Translations under genes and position numbers: made by a program
Assembly (NCBI GenBank): GCA_964551305.1
Contig: CAZKBT010000032.1
Location: forward strand, 1 to 38,311
Length of the DNA: 38,311 bases
Direction: 5' to 3'
Origin: JBAZDC01 sp041654595
GTDB taxonomy: Bacteria > Pseudomonadota > Gammaproteobacteria > Burkholderiales > Burkholderiaceae_B
Notes under the pieces: generated by a model
Database searches by the model: none
What the model was told of the DNA's origin: nothing
Seen by the model: the letters and a program-made list of their open reading frames with translations, nothing else
Shown: positions 1 through 8,136 of the stretch, piece by piece
Layout of the letters: every line of letters begins with the position of its first letter
Position numbering within the stretch: position 1 is the stretch's first letter

Positions 1-674
1 TCGACCATGTCGTCCATGATGATGCAGGTGCGGCCGTCGACTTCGCCGATGATGTTCATGACCTCGGACACGTTGGCGCGAGGACGGCGTTTGTCGATGA
101 TGGCCAGGTCGACTTCCAGTTGCTTGGCCAGCGCGCGGGCGCGGACCACGCCGCCGATGTCGGGCGAGACGACGACCAGATCCTGGTAATTGCGGCGCCA
201 TATGTCGCCCAGCAACAGCGGGCCGGCATAAATGTTGTCGACGGGAATATCGAAAAAGCCCTGGATCTGGTCGGCGTGCAGATCCATGGTCATGACGCGA
301 TCCACGCCCACGACCTGAAGCATGTTGGCCACGACTTTCGCCGAAATCGAAACGCGCGCCGAACGCGGACGGCGGTCTTGGCGCGCATAGCCGAAATAAG
401 GAATGGCGGCGGTGATCTTGCCTGCCGAAGCACGGCGCAAGGCATCGACCATGACCATGATTTCCATCAGATTGTCATTGGTCGGCGCGCACGTGGGCTG
501 CAGGACGAACACGTCTTTGCCCCGGACGTTTTCGTTGATTTCCACCATGACTTCGCCGTCGGAGAAGCGGCCGACGGTCATCTTGCCCAAGGACATATCC
601 AAGTGATTAGCCACGTCGACAGCCAAGCGCGTGTTGGCGGTGCCGGTAAAAATCATGAATCTGTCTTGTGCCAT
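1..674 (-). CDS. prs: Ribose-phosphate pyrophosphokinase, 3' part outside the window
   Basis: Prs makes phosphoribosyl pyrophosphate from ribose 5-phosphate and ATP in the cytoplasm, feeding purine, pyrimidine, histidine, tryptophan and NAD synthesis. About 224 residues are present, of roughly 315 in the family; the C-terminus, with the PRPP-binding loop, lies beyond the left edge. The N-terminus reads MAQDRFMIFTGTANTRLA, followed by GRFSDGEV, the substrate/ATP region around PTCAPTNDNLME, YFGYARQDRR and the metal-binding stretch MDLHADQIQGFFDIP. The first ATG (674-672) is used because betaproteobacterial Prs starts this way; there is no clear Shine-Dalgarno sequence and an in-frame ATG follows six codons later. 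The gene lies downstream of tRNA-Gln and ispE on the same strand, as is usual in Bordetella relatives. Confidence 0.97.
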   Translation of the reverse strand, partial: MAQDRFMIFTGTANTRLAVDVANHLDMSLGKMTVGRFSDGEVMVEINENVRGKDVFVLQPTCAPTNDNLMEIMVMVDALRRASAGKITAAIPYFGYARQDRRPRSARVSISAKVVANMLQVVGVDRVMTMDLHADQIQGFFDIPVDNIYAGPLLLGDIWRRNYQDLVVVSPDIGGVVRARALAKQLEVDLAIIDKRRPRANVSEVMNIIGEVDGRTCIIMDDMV

Positions 675-787
675 GATGATAGGTCGAGTTTGCGTTGCGT
701 CAAACAACAAAGCTGTTGACCGACGCCTTGCAGGGTCGTTTCAACAGCTTTTTGTCGACGGCAAGCCGAAGCCGGCTTGCGAAATAG

Positions 788-864
788 TGGCTGGGGAAGA
801 AGGATTCGAACCTTCGCATGCTGGAATCAAAATCCAGTGCCTTAACCAGCTTGGCGATTCCCCA
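788..864 (-). tRNA. tRNA-Gln (anticodon UUG)
   Basis: The reverse strand gives a complete 77-nt cloverleaf. The 7-bp acceptor stem pairs TGGGGAA with TTCCCCA, followed by discriminator G and an encoded CCA (complement of 788-790). The anticodon arm CTGGATTTTGATTCCAG carries TTG, which reads CAA/CAG glutamine codons. The T arm contains GGTTCGAATCC. The gene begins 5 bp after the ispE stop and no terminator separates them, so it is probably cut out of a longer ispE-tRNA-prs transcript. Confidence 0.97.
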
Positions 865-869
865 ATAAA

Positions 870-1814
870 TCAACTGCGTATCCAGTGCCGTAGCGGATGA
901 TCATGCAAGCCGGCGCATGCCCAGCTGTTCCTGATCGAATGATCGCTACTTTCACAACTCGTTATTTTAACGTCAATTCGCTTCTGCCACATCAAAGCGG
1001 ACTTCAATGTTGCAAACTCGGCAAAAAAACAGCAGCCCGACCCCGTCATTCTTGCGTTCAATCCCTGCCGCGCGAGCCACATGCCGGCCTGCCGCACGCG
1101 AGGATGATTCGCCATGACCACGGGTTCCAGGTCATTACGGCCAAAATAACCGGCTTGCCCGCCATCGGCGCAATCCGCGACCGACTCGTTACTTGGCGTA
1201 CTGTTTCTTTGCCAATCAGCAAAGAACGACATTTTGACGCATTGTGAATTTCTTGTCAAATCAGGAGAGGCAAATACCGCGCCGGTCGAGACGCTGTCGT
1301 CGGGCTGCACGATCACGTAGGCGCGATCGGGTAGATCCAGCGGCGACAAGTCCTCGCCCACGCCCTCGGCGAACGCGGCCTGGCCAAAGACGAAGACGGG
1401 AACATCCGCCCCCAGCGCCAGGCCAAGGCGCATCAGCTCGTCGCGCGCAAGCCCGGTCCGCCACAGGCGGTTCAGCGCGATCAACGTCGTCGCCGCATTG
1501 CTGGACCCGCCCCCCAGCCCGCCGCCCGACGGAATCCGCTTGCGATAGTTGATCTGGGCGCCGAGCGAGGTGCCGGTCGCCCGCTGCAAAGCCTTGGCGG
1601 CCCTGACGACCAGGTCCTGCTCCGGCTCGAGCCCCGCCGGCGCGGGGCCTTCCCGCCGTATTTGGCCGTCCCGGCGCAGATCGAAGTTCAGGTAATCGCA
1701 CAGGTCGACGAAGCGAAAGGCCGTCTGCAGCCGGTGATAGCCGTCGTCGCGGCGCCCCGTCACATGCAGGAACAAATTGATCTTGGCCGGAGCCGGAACG
1801 TCATATAGCGCCAC
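870..1814 (-). CDS. ispE: 4-diphosphocytidyl-2-C-methyl-D-erythritol kinase
   Basis: IspE phosphorylates the 2-hydroxyl of CDP-methylerythritol with ATP, the fourth step of the methylerythritol phosphate route to isoprenoids. It is a cytoplasmic GHMP kinase of 314 residues, slightly longer than the common 280-300. Visible motifs are PAPAKINLFLHV (catalytic Lys11), the glycine-rich ATP loop PSGGGLGGGSSNAATT (95-110; many relatives have SSDAA here) and GADVPVF with catalytic Asp137. The start is GTG at 1814-1812, preceded by GGAG at a 5-nt spacing; the frame stays open further upstream but there overlaps lolB. The lolB stop lies 8 bp upstream, so the two are translated from one message. The C-terminal third diverges more than the N-terminal part, but no frameshift is seen. 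Confidence 0.95.
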   Translation of the reverse strand: MALYDVPAPAKINLFLHVTGRRDDGYHRLQTAFRFVDLCDYLNFDLRRDGQIRREGPAPAGLEPEQDLVVRAAKALQRATGTSLGAQINYRKRIPSGGGLGGGSSNAATTLIALNRLWRTGLARDELMRLGLALGADVPVFVFGQAAFAEGVGEDLSPLDLPDRAYVIVQPDDSVSTGAVFASPDLTRNSQCVKMSFFADWQRNSTPSNESVADCADGGQAGYFGRNDLEPVVMANHPRVRQAGMWLARQGLNARMTGSGCCFFAEFATLKSALMWQKRIDVKITSCESSDHSIRNSWACAGLHDHPLRHWIRS

Positions 1815-1822
1815 GACGGCTC

Positions 1823-2404
1823 CTAGCGCGCATCGACCGCCAGCCGAATCCGAATATTGCGGCTGCCGTCCCGGCGGCTGAGCTGCAGCAGCGTCGGGCC
1901 TTGATCGTCGTAGCGGGACAAGCCGACGCGCCAGCCATCCTGTTCGAAGCTGGACACGACGCTCTGCGCATTCTCGACCACGGCGGTCGCGCGCTCGCGA
2001 TCCACCCGTCCGCGCAGCCAGTGGCGCAAGCCCGCCACTGGCACGGGGCTGTGCAGGACCTGGGCCACGAGGTCGTCCGGGTGCTCGGCATAGTCGCGCG
2101 AGCCGTCGCCGCGGATCAGCTCGGCCCGGCCGGGACCGACCCGGACTTCGGCCAGGGTGCTGCCAAACGGATTCACCAGCTGCAAAGTGAGCAGATTCGC
2201 GGCATCGCGCCAGACGAAACCGCCCTGCACCGACTCGCGATGTTCGGGCGCGTCTTCGACATTGACCGCGAAACGGCCCGTGCGCTCGTAGACGCCCCGC
2301 GCCGTCCCCGCGCCGTCCTTGAGGGGCACGGCGCACGCCGCCAGCATCAGGACCGCCGCGGCCGCGGCGGCCCGCCTAACGCCATTCCAGGAACGCAACG
2401 TCAT
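1823..2404 (-). CDS. lolB: Outer membrane lipoprotein insertion protein LolB
   Basis: LolB is the outer-membrane receptor that takes lipoproteins from periplasmic LolA and inserts them into the outer membrane. The product has 193 residues with a lipoprotein signal peptide: two arginines, an alanine-rich core and the lipobox LAAC with the lipidated Cys24. The mature part fits the LolB family: YERTGRFAVNV near the N-terminus, then a stretch including GGFVWRD and LTLQLVNPFGSTLAEV. The ATG at 2404-2402 overlaps the TGA of the upstream TPR gene as ATGA, which implies translational coupling; a longer upstream reading lacks a signal peptide at its start and is rejected. The order TPR-lolB-ispE is typical of beta- and gammaproteobacteria. 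Confidence 0.93.
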   Translation of the reverse strand: MTLRSWNGVRRAAAAAAVLMLAACAVPLKDGAGTARGVYERTGRFAVNVEDAPEHRESVQGGFVWRDAANLLTLQLVNPFGSTLAEVRVGPGRAELIRGDGSRDYAEHPDDLVAQVLHSPVPVAGLRHWLRGRVDRERATAVVENAQSVVSSFEQDGWRVGLSRYDDQGPTLLQLSRRDGSRNIRIRLAVDAR

Positions 2405-4185
2405 TTCAGCTCCACGTTGAAGCGCTTCAACGTTTTCAGCAGCGTCGCGTTGTCCGGCTCCTTGGCCAGGCCCCCCCGCCAGATCTTGCGCGCTTGGTCG
2501 CGGCGGCCCATCGTCCAATACACTTCGCCCAAGTGGGCCGCGACGTCCGCCGCGGGCAATTGCCGATACGAGCGCTCCAGGTACTCCGCGGCGCCTTCGT
2601 TGTCGCCGATGCGATAAAGGTACCAGCCCACGCTATCCAGGATGTAGGGATTGTTGGGGTCCAGGTCCAGGGCGCGCTCCAGCAGGCCCTGCGCCTCGTC
2701 CAGGCGCCGGTTCTGGTCGGCGTAGGTATACCCCAACGCATTCAAGGCATTCGCATTATTGGGATCCAGCTCGATGACCCGCTCCATCAAGGCCTCGAAT
2801 TGCTCGAACTTGCCCTGCGATTCATACAGCATGGCCAGGTCGTACTTGATTTCAGGCGAATCCCGCAAGGTCTGGTCGGCCTCGACCAGCAATTCGATCG
2901 CCATGTCGGTGCGGCCCGCCTCGCGGTATATGGACGCCAGGGTCAGCACGGCGATGGCCCGCTCCTGGTCATCCTGGGGCTGCAGGCCGTCTATCGTTTT
3001 GCGCGCGACGTCGATATTGCCTTGCCGGGCCTGCAGCACGGCCTTGTGAACCTGGGCCTGGAAACGCACCGCCGGTTCGTCGATCAGGTCGAGCTGGGCG
3101 ATCGCCTCGCCGAGCTTGCCTTCCTTTTCGGCGATCTGCACCAGCATCAGGCGGGCGTCGGACGCGTCGGCGGCCGCATTGGTGGCCTTGTCGTTCAAGC
3201 TGCGCCGACGCTGCCCCTGGATGTCGATGTATTCATTGAGCAGGGTCTTGGCCGCATCGTAGCGCTGGGCGCGCGTGTTGATATCGGCCTGCACGAAAAG
3301 CAGGTCGAAGTTCTCGGGGGTGCGCCGGCGCATATCGCGCACCTGCGCCAAGGCGCCGTCGTAATCGCGCCGCTCGGTCAGCCGGTTGACCAGCAGCATT
3401 TGCAGCTTGCCGCTGTCCGGATAATCCGCCAAGAACGCCTTGGCGTCGGCGACAGCCTGATCGGCATTGACCTTGAGCCCGTATTCCAGAATGCGCTGAG
3501 CGGCGGCTTCCGAATCCGGATCCAGCGCCAGCGCCTGCCTGGCCTCCTGCAGCGCGCGCACCGGCTCCAGCGCTTCCCAGGCCGCATCGGCCAATGCCAG
3601 ATGCGCGACGGGCAAATCGCGCGCCGCGGGGGTGAGCGCTCTTTCCAGCACGTCCAGCGCCACGCGCTTGTCGGCCATTTTGCTGATGATGGCCGATGCC
3701 TGCACGATCGCCTGTTCCTTGTCTTGCGCTTTCTCGATACGACCGCGCAAGGCGCCGGCAAGGCCCGCGGTTTGCCCGCTGGATGCCGTCAACGCCAGCG
3801 ACGCCGCCACGGCCTCGGGGCTGTCCGGCTCCAGCAAGGACCACATTCGCGCCGACCGCAGCGCCTGGGGCGTGTCGCGGTTGGCCATGGCGAACTGAAA
3901 CGAACGCTGCGCCAGGCGCGGATCGCTCGTTTCCCGGGCCAGGTCGAGCAGGACCTGGCTGCCCAATTCATAATTGCCCTCGCGCGCCGCGATTTCAGAC
4001 GCCAGGATGCGGTACAGGATGTCCCCGGTCAGGCTCACCGAAGGCAACGCGCCCGGCCGCAAGCGTATCTGCTCCACGACGGCAGCCGGTTCGAGGGTCT
4101 CCTGCGCGGCAACGGCGGGTGAACAACACAGGAACGCAGCCATGGGTATGCCCCAGGCATAGCGCAGGGAAAAGGAATATTTCAT
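2401..4185 (-). CDS. Secreted tetratricopeptide-repeat protein
   Basis: This 594-residue protein starts with a Sec signal peptide (MKYSFSLRYAWGIPMAAF..., cleavage likely after AVAA near residue 27), so it should act in the periplasm or at the outer membrane. The rest is helical repeat: TPR-type units are clear between about residues 380 and 570, for example LDPNNANALNALGYTYADQN and the following LDLDPNNPYILDSVGWYLYR. Charged linkers and degenerate repeats fill the middle. No catalytic domain is seen. Its partner is unknown; the stop codon overlaps the lolB start, and the conserved pairing with lolB suggests envelope assembly, but that is inference. The gene is divergent from mutM, with 80 bp between the starts that must hold both promoters. 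Confidence 0.9.
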   Translation of the reverse strand: MKYSFSLRYAWGIPMAAFLCCSPAVAAQETLEPAAVVEQIRLRPGALPSVSLTGDILYRILASEIAAREGNYELGSQVLLDLARETSDPRLAQRSFQFAMANRDTPQALRSARMWSLLEPDSPEAVAASLALTASSGQTAGLAGALRGRIEKAQDKEQAIVQASAIISKMADKRVALDVLERALTPAARDLPVAHLALADAAWEALEPVRALQEARQALALDPDSEAAAQRILEYGLKVNADQAVADAKAFLADYPDSGKLQMLLVNRLTERRDYDGALAQVRDMRRRTPENFDLLFVQADINTRAQRYDAAKTLLNEYIDIQGQRRRSLNDKATNAAADASDARLMLVQIAEKEGKLGEAIAQLDLIDEPAVRFQAQVHKAVLQARQGNIDVARKTIDGLQPQDDQERAIAVLTLASIYREAGRTDMAIELLVEADQTLRDSPEIKYDLAMLYESQGKFEQFEALMERVIELDPNNANALNALGYTYADQNRRLDEAQGLLERALDLDPNNPYILDSVGWYLYRIGDNEGAAEYLERSYRQLPAADVAAHLGEVYWTMGRRDQARKIWRGGLAKEPDNATLLKTLKRFNVELK

Positions 4186-4265
4186 TCAGAGGGGGCAAAA
4201 GCCGGTTAACTGCCCGATTACCAATGGCAGAATTACACTATCAACATTAATGTTAGCACCCTGAC

Positions 4266-5093
4266 ATGCCTGAACTACCAGAAGTCGAAACGACGCGTCG
4301 TGGAATTGCGACGATTATGCCCGGCAGGATTCTGCACCGCTTCATCGTCCACGAGCCGCGGATGCGCTGGCCCGTGCCGGCGGAATTGGCCGGCCTGATC
4401 AGCGGCCGGCAGGTGCTCGCCTGCGAGCGGCGGGGAAAATACCTGCTGATACGATTCGAGCACGGCGTGCAGATCGTCCACCTGGGCATGTCCGGCTCGT
4501 TGCGCCGCGTAGCCATGGACGAGCCCTTGCGCAAGCATGATCATAGCGAATGGGTGTTCGACGACGCCCGGTTCCTGCTGCATGACCCGCGCCGCTTCGG
4601 CGCCGTGCTCTGGCACCCGAACGCCGAGGGGCCGCTGGAGAACCATCCTTTGCTCACGACCCTGGGCGTGGAACCGTTCGATCCGGCCTTCGACGCCGCC
4701 TACCTGCACGCCAAGCTGCGCAACAAAACGATGTCCGTCAAGCAGGCCCTGCTGGCCGGCCACATCGTGGTGGGCGTGGGCAATATCTACGCCTCCGAGG
4801 CCCTGTTCCTGGCTCGCATCCACCCGGCCTGCCGGGCGGGACGCCTATCCCCGGCCCGCTGCGCGCGCCTGGTCGACGCCATCCGCAAAACGCTGGGCGA
4901 CGCCCTGACGGCCGGCGGCAGCACGCTGCGCGACTACGTGAACGCCACCGGCGAACCGGGAGCCTATTTCGAGCTGCACGCCGCCGTCTATGAAAGAGCG
5001 GGCAAGCCCTGCCGGGTGTGCGGCACGCCCATACGGCGCATCGTGCAGGGCCAGCGCGCAACCTATTATTGCCCGGCGTGCCAGCGGGCGTAG
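4266..5093 (+). CDS. mutM: Formamidopyrimidine-DNA glycosylase / AP lyase
   Basis: MutM (Fpg) removes 8-oxoguanine and formamidopyrimidines from DNA and nicks the abasic site. At 275 residues it has full family length. The N-terminus MPELPEVETTRRG supplies the catalytic Pro2 (after Met removal) and Glu3. RRGKYL holds the conserved lysine (Lys58), and NIYASEALF is the helix-two-turn-helix DNA-binding region. A zinc finger with Cys249, Cys252, Cys269 and Cys272 ends the protein. All key residues are present. It is divergent from the TPR gene; a 12-bp palindrome (AACATTAATGTT, 4243-4254) lies just before the start. The next gene begins 80 bp downstream behind its own promoter. Confidence 0.98.
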   Translation: MPELPEVETTRRGIATIMPGRILHRFIVHEPRMRWPVPAELAGLISGRQVLACERRGKYLLIRFEHGVQIVHLGMSGSLRRVAMDEPLRKHDHSEWVFDDARFLLHDPRRFGAVLWHPNAEGPLENHPLLTTLGVEPFDPAFDAAYLHAKLRNKTMSVKQALLAGHIVVGVGNIYASEALFLARIHPACRAGRLSPARCARLVDAIRKTLGDALTAGGSTLRDYVNATGEPGAYFELHAAVYERAGKPCRVCGTPIRRIVQGQRATYYCPACQRA

Positions 5094-5120
5094 CAAACAA
5101 ATTCGATATAGACAAATACA

Positions 5121-5149
5121 TTGCATATAAACAAACAATAAGCTATATT
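5121..5149 (+). promoter_or_regulatory. Sigma70-type promoter of the homogentisate operon
   Basis: In the AT-rich gap after mutM there is TTGCAT (5121-5126), a 17-bp spacer and TATATT (5144-5149). This places a start site near 5156, about 18 nt before the first ATG, with GGAG at 5163-5166 as ribosome-binding site. Inverted ATATAG (5106-5111) and CTATAT (5143-5148) flank and overlap the promoter and could belong to an operator. Identified by pattern only. Confidence 0.6.
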
Positions 5150-5173
5150 TCCAACACCAACCGGAGACTGACC

Positions 5174-6130
5174 ATGAGCAAGCAATTTGCGTCCCATGCC
5201 GACCTGGACGACAAAGCCGTATCCTTTGAAAAGCTCTCGGACAACGCCTATGCCTACACGGCCGAGGGCGATCCGAACACCGGCGTCATCATCGGCGACG
5301 ACGCCGTCATGGTGATCGACACCCAGGCCACCCCCGTGATGGCGCAAGACGTCATACGCCGCGTCAGGGAAGTCACCGACAAGCCGATCAAATACATCCT
5401 GCTGTCGCACTACCACGCCGTGCGCGTGCTGGGCGCATCGGCCTACGACGCCCAGGAAATCATCGCCAGCCGCGACACCTACGACCTGATCGTCGAGCGC
5501 GGCGAGCAGGACAAGGCCAGCGAAATCGGCCGCTTCCCGCGCCTGTTCCGCAACGTCGAATCGGTTCCCGACGGGCTGACCTGGCCGACCATCACATTCG
5601 ACGGCGAAATGACGGTGAACCTGGGCAACCTCGAAGTGCACATCATGCAGATCGGACGCGGACACACCAAGGGCGACACCATCGCCTGGCTGCCCGAACA
5701 GCGCATCCTGTTCGCGGGCGACTTGGTGGAATACCAGTCCACGCCGTACGCGGGCGATTGCTATTTCCGCGAATGGCCGCACACGCTGGACACCCTGGCG
5801 GAATTCCAGGCCGAGAAAATGGTGCCCGGCCGCGGCCCCGCGCTCAAGTCCCCCGAAGAAGTCCGCAAAGGGCTGGCGGGCACGCGCGCCTTCCTGACGG
5901 ATTTGTATTCCAGCGTCAACAACGGCGTCGCCCAAGGCAAGGACTTGAAGACCATCTATCGCGAAACCTACGACTTCATGAAGCCGCGCTATTCGGACTG
6001 GGTGATCTTCGATCATTGCATGCCGTTCGACGTCTCGCGCGCGTACGACGAAGCCACGGGCTACGACGATCCCCGCATCTGGACCGCCGAGCGGGACATC
6101 GAAATGTGGAAACAGCTGGAAGGCGGCTGA
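5174..6130 (+). CDS. Metallo-beta-lactamase-fold protein of the homogentisate operon
   Basis: This 318-residue cytoplasmic protein has the MBL hydrolase fold but an altered metal site. Where the family has HxHxDH it has His79-Tyr-His81-Ala-Val-Arg, so the Asp and fourth His that hold the second metal are missing. The third His (GRGHTKGD, His164), the bridging Asp (FAGD, Asp183) and a late His (FDHC, His281) remain, so one metal could still bind. There is no signal peptide. The ATG at 5174 has GGAG 7 nt upstream. It is the first gene of an operon with a flavoprotein hydroxylase, a DUF2783-type protein, hmgA and fahA, so a role in aromatic acid breakdown (for example a ring-intermediate or thioester hydrolase) is likely, but the reaction is unknown. 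Confidence 0.85.
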   Translation: MSKQFASHADLDDKAVSFEKLSDNAYAYTAEGDPNTGVIIGDDAVMVIDTQATPVMAQDVIRRVREVTDKPIKYILLSHYHAVRVLGASAYDAQEIIASRDTYDLIVERGEQDKASEIGRFPRLFRNVESVPDGLTWPTITFDGEMTVNLGNLEVHIMQIGRGHTKGDTIAWLPEQRILFAGDLVEYQSTPYAGDCYFREWPHTLDTLAEFQAEKMVPGRGPALKSPEEVRKGLAGTRAFLTDLYSSVNNGVAQGKDLKTIYRETYDFMKPRYSDWVIFDHCMPFDVSRAYDEATGYDDPRIWTAERDIEMWKQLEGG

Positions 6131-6202
6131 ATCCACAACGAAGACGCATCGCGCAATGCGGCGGATGCGCCCTGATCCATGGTGCCAAACAGGAGCGTCG
6201 GG

Positions 6203-7888
6203 GTGAAAGACATCGATTACCAAAAACTGGAGTTCGCGCAGAGTCCCATGCCGACCACGGCGGGTGGACGGCATGGCGTGGTGGTGGTCGGCGCCGGCCC
6301 CGTGGGGTTGAGCATGGCGCTGGACATGGCGCAGCGCGGCCATCGCGTCATCCTGCTCGACGACGATTGCCGCCTGTCCGCCGGATCGCGCGCCATCTGT
6401 TTCGCCAAGCGCACGCTGGACATCTGGGACCGCCTGGGCGTGGGGCAGGCCATGGTCGACAAGGGCGTGTCCTGGAACGTCGGCAAGGTTTTCTTCAAGA
6501 ACGACCCGGTCTGGAGCTTCGACCTTCTCCCGGAAACCGGCCATCGCCGCCCGGCCTTCATCAATCTGCAGCAGTACTACTGCGAAGGCTATCTTTACGA
6601 AGCCGCCGCGCGCGAAGACAACATCGACCTGCGCTGGAGACACAAAGTCATCGGCGTCACCCGGGAAAGCACCCACGTCGTCATCACGGTGGAAACGCCG
6701 GACGGCTGCTACACCCTGAGCGCCGATTGGCTCATCGCCTGCGACGGCGCGCGCTCGCCCCTGCGCAAGATGCTGGGGCTGGAAAACCAGGGCCGCGTGT
6801 TCCGTGACCGCTTCCTGATCGCCGACGTCAAAATGCAGGCCGACTTTCCGTCCGAACGCTGGTTCTGGTTCGACCCGCCCTTCCACCCCAACCAGTCGGT
6901 GCTGCTGCATCGCCAGCCCGACAACGTATGGCGCATTGATTTCCAGCTGGGCTGGGACGCCGATCCGCTCGAAGAGGTCAAGCCGGAAAAGGTCATGCCG
7001 CGCATACAAACCCTGCTGGGACCAGACGCCCGGTTCGAGCTGGAATGGGTCAGCGTCTATACCTTCGCGTGCGAGCGCATGCATACCTTTCGCCATGACC
7101 GCATCCTGTTCGCCGGCGACGCCGCGCACCGGGTCTCTCCTTTCGGCGCGCGCGGCGCCAACAGCGGCGTGCAGGACGCCGACAACCTGGCATGGAAGCT
7201 CGACCTGGTCATGCGCGGCTTGGCGCCGACGTCGCTCATCGACACCTATTGCCAGGAGCGCGAATTCGCCGCCGAGGAAAACATCCGCCACTCCTCGCGC
7301 TCGACGGATTTCATCACCCCCAAAAGCGAGATCAGCCTGCTGTTCCGCAATATGACGCTCAGGCTGGCCAAGGACTACGAGTTCGCGCGCAAGCTGGTCA
7401 ATAGCGGGCGCCTTTCCACGGCCACGTCCTACGCGCAATCGGCGTTGAACACGCCGGACGGCGACGCTTTTTCGCCCGCCTTGCCCGTGGGCGCGCCCGC
7501 TCCGGATGCGCCCATCTCCGTCCAAGGCGACAGGCGGTGGTGGCTGGGGCAATTGGGCGCGGGCTTCGTCATCGCCGTCTTCTGTCCGCGGCATCCGCCC
7601 GGCGCGCAGGCGCTGCGGGATCTGGCCCGCCTGCAAGAAGACCCCCTGGCGCCCAAGGCCTTATTGGTACTGGGCAAGACGCTGGATCCCGACGGCATCG
7701 ACACCCATGGCCTGGCCCGGGTCCACGACGTCGACGGCGTCGCGCATGTCCGCTACGACGCGCGGGACCACACGACCTACCTGGTGCGCCCCGATCAGCA
7801 CATCGCCGCGCGCTGGCGCGGCATCGATCCCGATGCCATCCTGGCGGCGCTGCGGCGCGCGACCCGGGCCGCCGATGAGGGCAATTGA
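6203..7888 (+). CDS. FAD-dependent aromatic hydroxylase (MhpA/MhaA-like)
   Basis: This class A flavoprotein monooxygenase (about 561 residues) should hydroxylate an aromatic acid using NAD(P)H and O2. It has the FAD motif GAGPVG (30-35), the middle DG motif (ACDGARSP) and the GD motif GDAAHRVSPFGARGANSG near residues 305-322. A C-terminal thioredoxin-like extension of the MhpA type follows. The GTG at 6203 is chosen because AGGAG lies 7 nt upstream; an in-frame ATG at 6179 has no such site. The neighbours convert homogentisate, so a product of homogentisate (for example from 3-hydroxyphenylacetate, as MhaA does in Pseudomonas putida) is the most economical guess. The substrate cannot be read from the sequence. 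The next gene starts 1 nt after the stop. Confidence 0.88.
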   Translation: MKDIDYQKLEFAQSPMPTTAGGRHGVVVVGAGPVGLSMALDMAQRGHRVILLDDDCRLSAGSRAICFAKRTLDIWDRLGVGQAMVDKGVSWNVGKVFFKNDPVWSFDLLPETGHRRPAFINLQQYYCEGYLYEAAAREDNIDLRWRHKVIGVTRESTHVVITVETPDGCYTLSADWLIACDGARSPLRKMLGLENQGRVFRDRFLIADVKMQADFPSERWFWFDPPFHPNQSVLLHRQPDNVWRIDFQLGWDADPLEEVKPEKVMPRIQTLLGPDARFELEWVSVYTFACERMHTFRHDRILFAGDAAHRVSPFGARGANSGVQDADNLAWKLDLVMRGLAPTSLIDTYCQEREFAAEENIRHSSRSTDFITPKSEISLLFRNMTLRLAKDYEFARKLVNSGRLSTATSYAQSALNTPDGDAFSPALPVGAPAPDAPISVQGDRRWWLGQLGAGFVIAVFCPRHPPGAQALRDLARLQEDPLAPKALLVLGKTLDPDGIDTHGLARVHDVDGVAHVRYDARDHTTYLVRPDQHIAARWRGIDPDAILAALRRATRAADEGN

Positions 7889-7889
7889 C

Positions 7890-8093
7890 ATGAAAACACT
7901 GAACACGAGCGCCAATTTCGACGCGCCGGACGATTTCTACGAGGCGCTCATCGACGCCCATCGCGATCTCGATACGGCGCAAAGCCATGCCTTGAATGCG
8001 GCCCTGGTGCTGCTTCTGGCCAACCACATCGGCGACCACGACGTCGTCGCCGATGCCTTGTCCAAGGCTCGACAAACCGTGTTGCGCAGTTGA
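7890..8093 (+). CDS. Small DUF2783-type protein, possible hydroxylase partner
   Basis: A 67-residue acidic, helical protein without signal peptide or membrane segment. It contains FYEALIDAHRDLD, a family-like stretch that I recognise as DUF2783, then an alanine/leucine-rich helix (LNAALVLLLANHIGD). The ATG lies 1 nt after the TGA of the flavoprotein, with GAGG about 12 nt upstream, so the two are tightly coupled. In Pseudomonas putida U the 3-hydroxyphenylacetate 6-hydroxylase consists of flavoprotein MhaA and a small coupling protein MhaB. This pair could be the same arrangement, but that is inferred from size and context only. Confidence 0.8.
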   Translation: MKTLNTSANFDAPDDFYEALIDAHRDLDTAQSHALNAALVLLLANHIGDHDVVADALSKARQTVLRS

Positions 8094-8136
8094 AGGCCTT
8101 CACTGCGGCAACCTTTACTTTCCGATGGTGATTATC

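Noticed and set aside
653..702. TTGACG-16 bp-TATCAT on the minus strand as a prs promoter
   Set aside because: The -10 box ends 1 bp before the prs ATG, so the transcript would start inside the coding region; either chance or a promoter for a shorter form starting at the seventh codon.
762..779. Hairpin CAAGCCG/CGGCTTG downstream of the tRNA
   Set aside because: No T tract follows it on either strand, so it is not called a terminator; it may help tRNA 3' processing.
2494..4122. 542-codon open frame on the plus strand
   Set aside because: Antisense to the TPR gene; composition is that of a reverse-strand shadow.
5066..7636. 856-codon open frame on the minus strand
   Set aside because: It lies antisense to three recognised genes (MBL-fold protein and flavoprotein in particular) and its translation shows no domain; long antisense frames are common in GC-rich genes.
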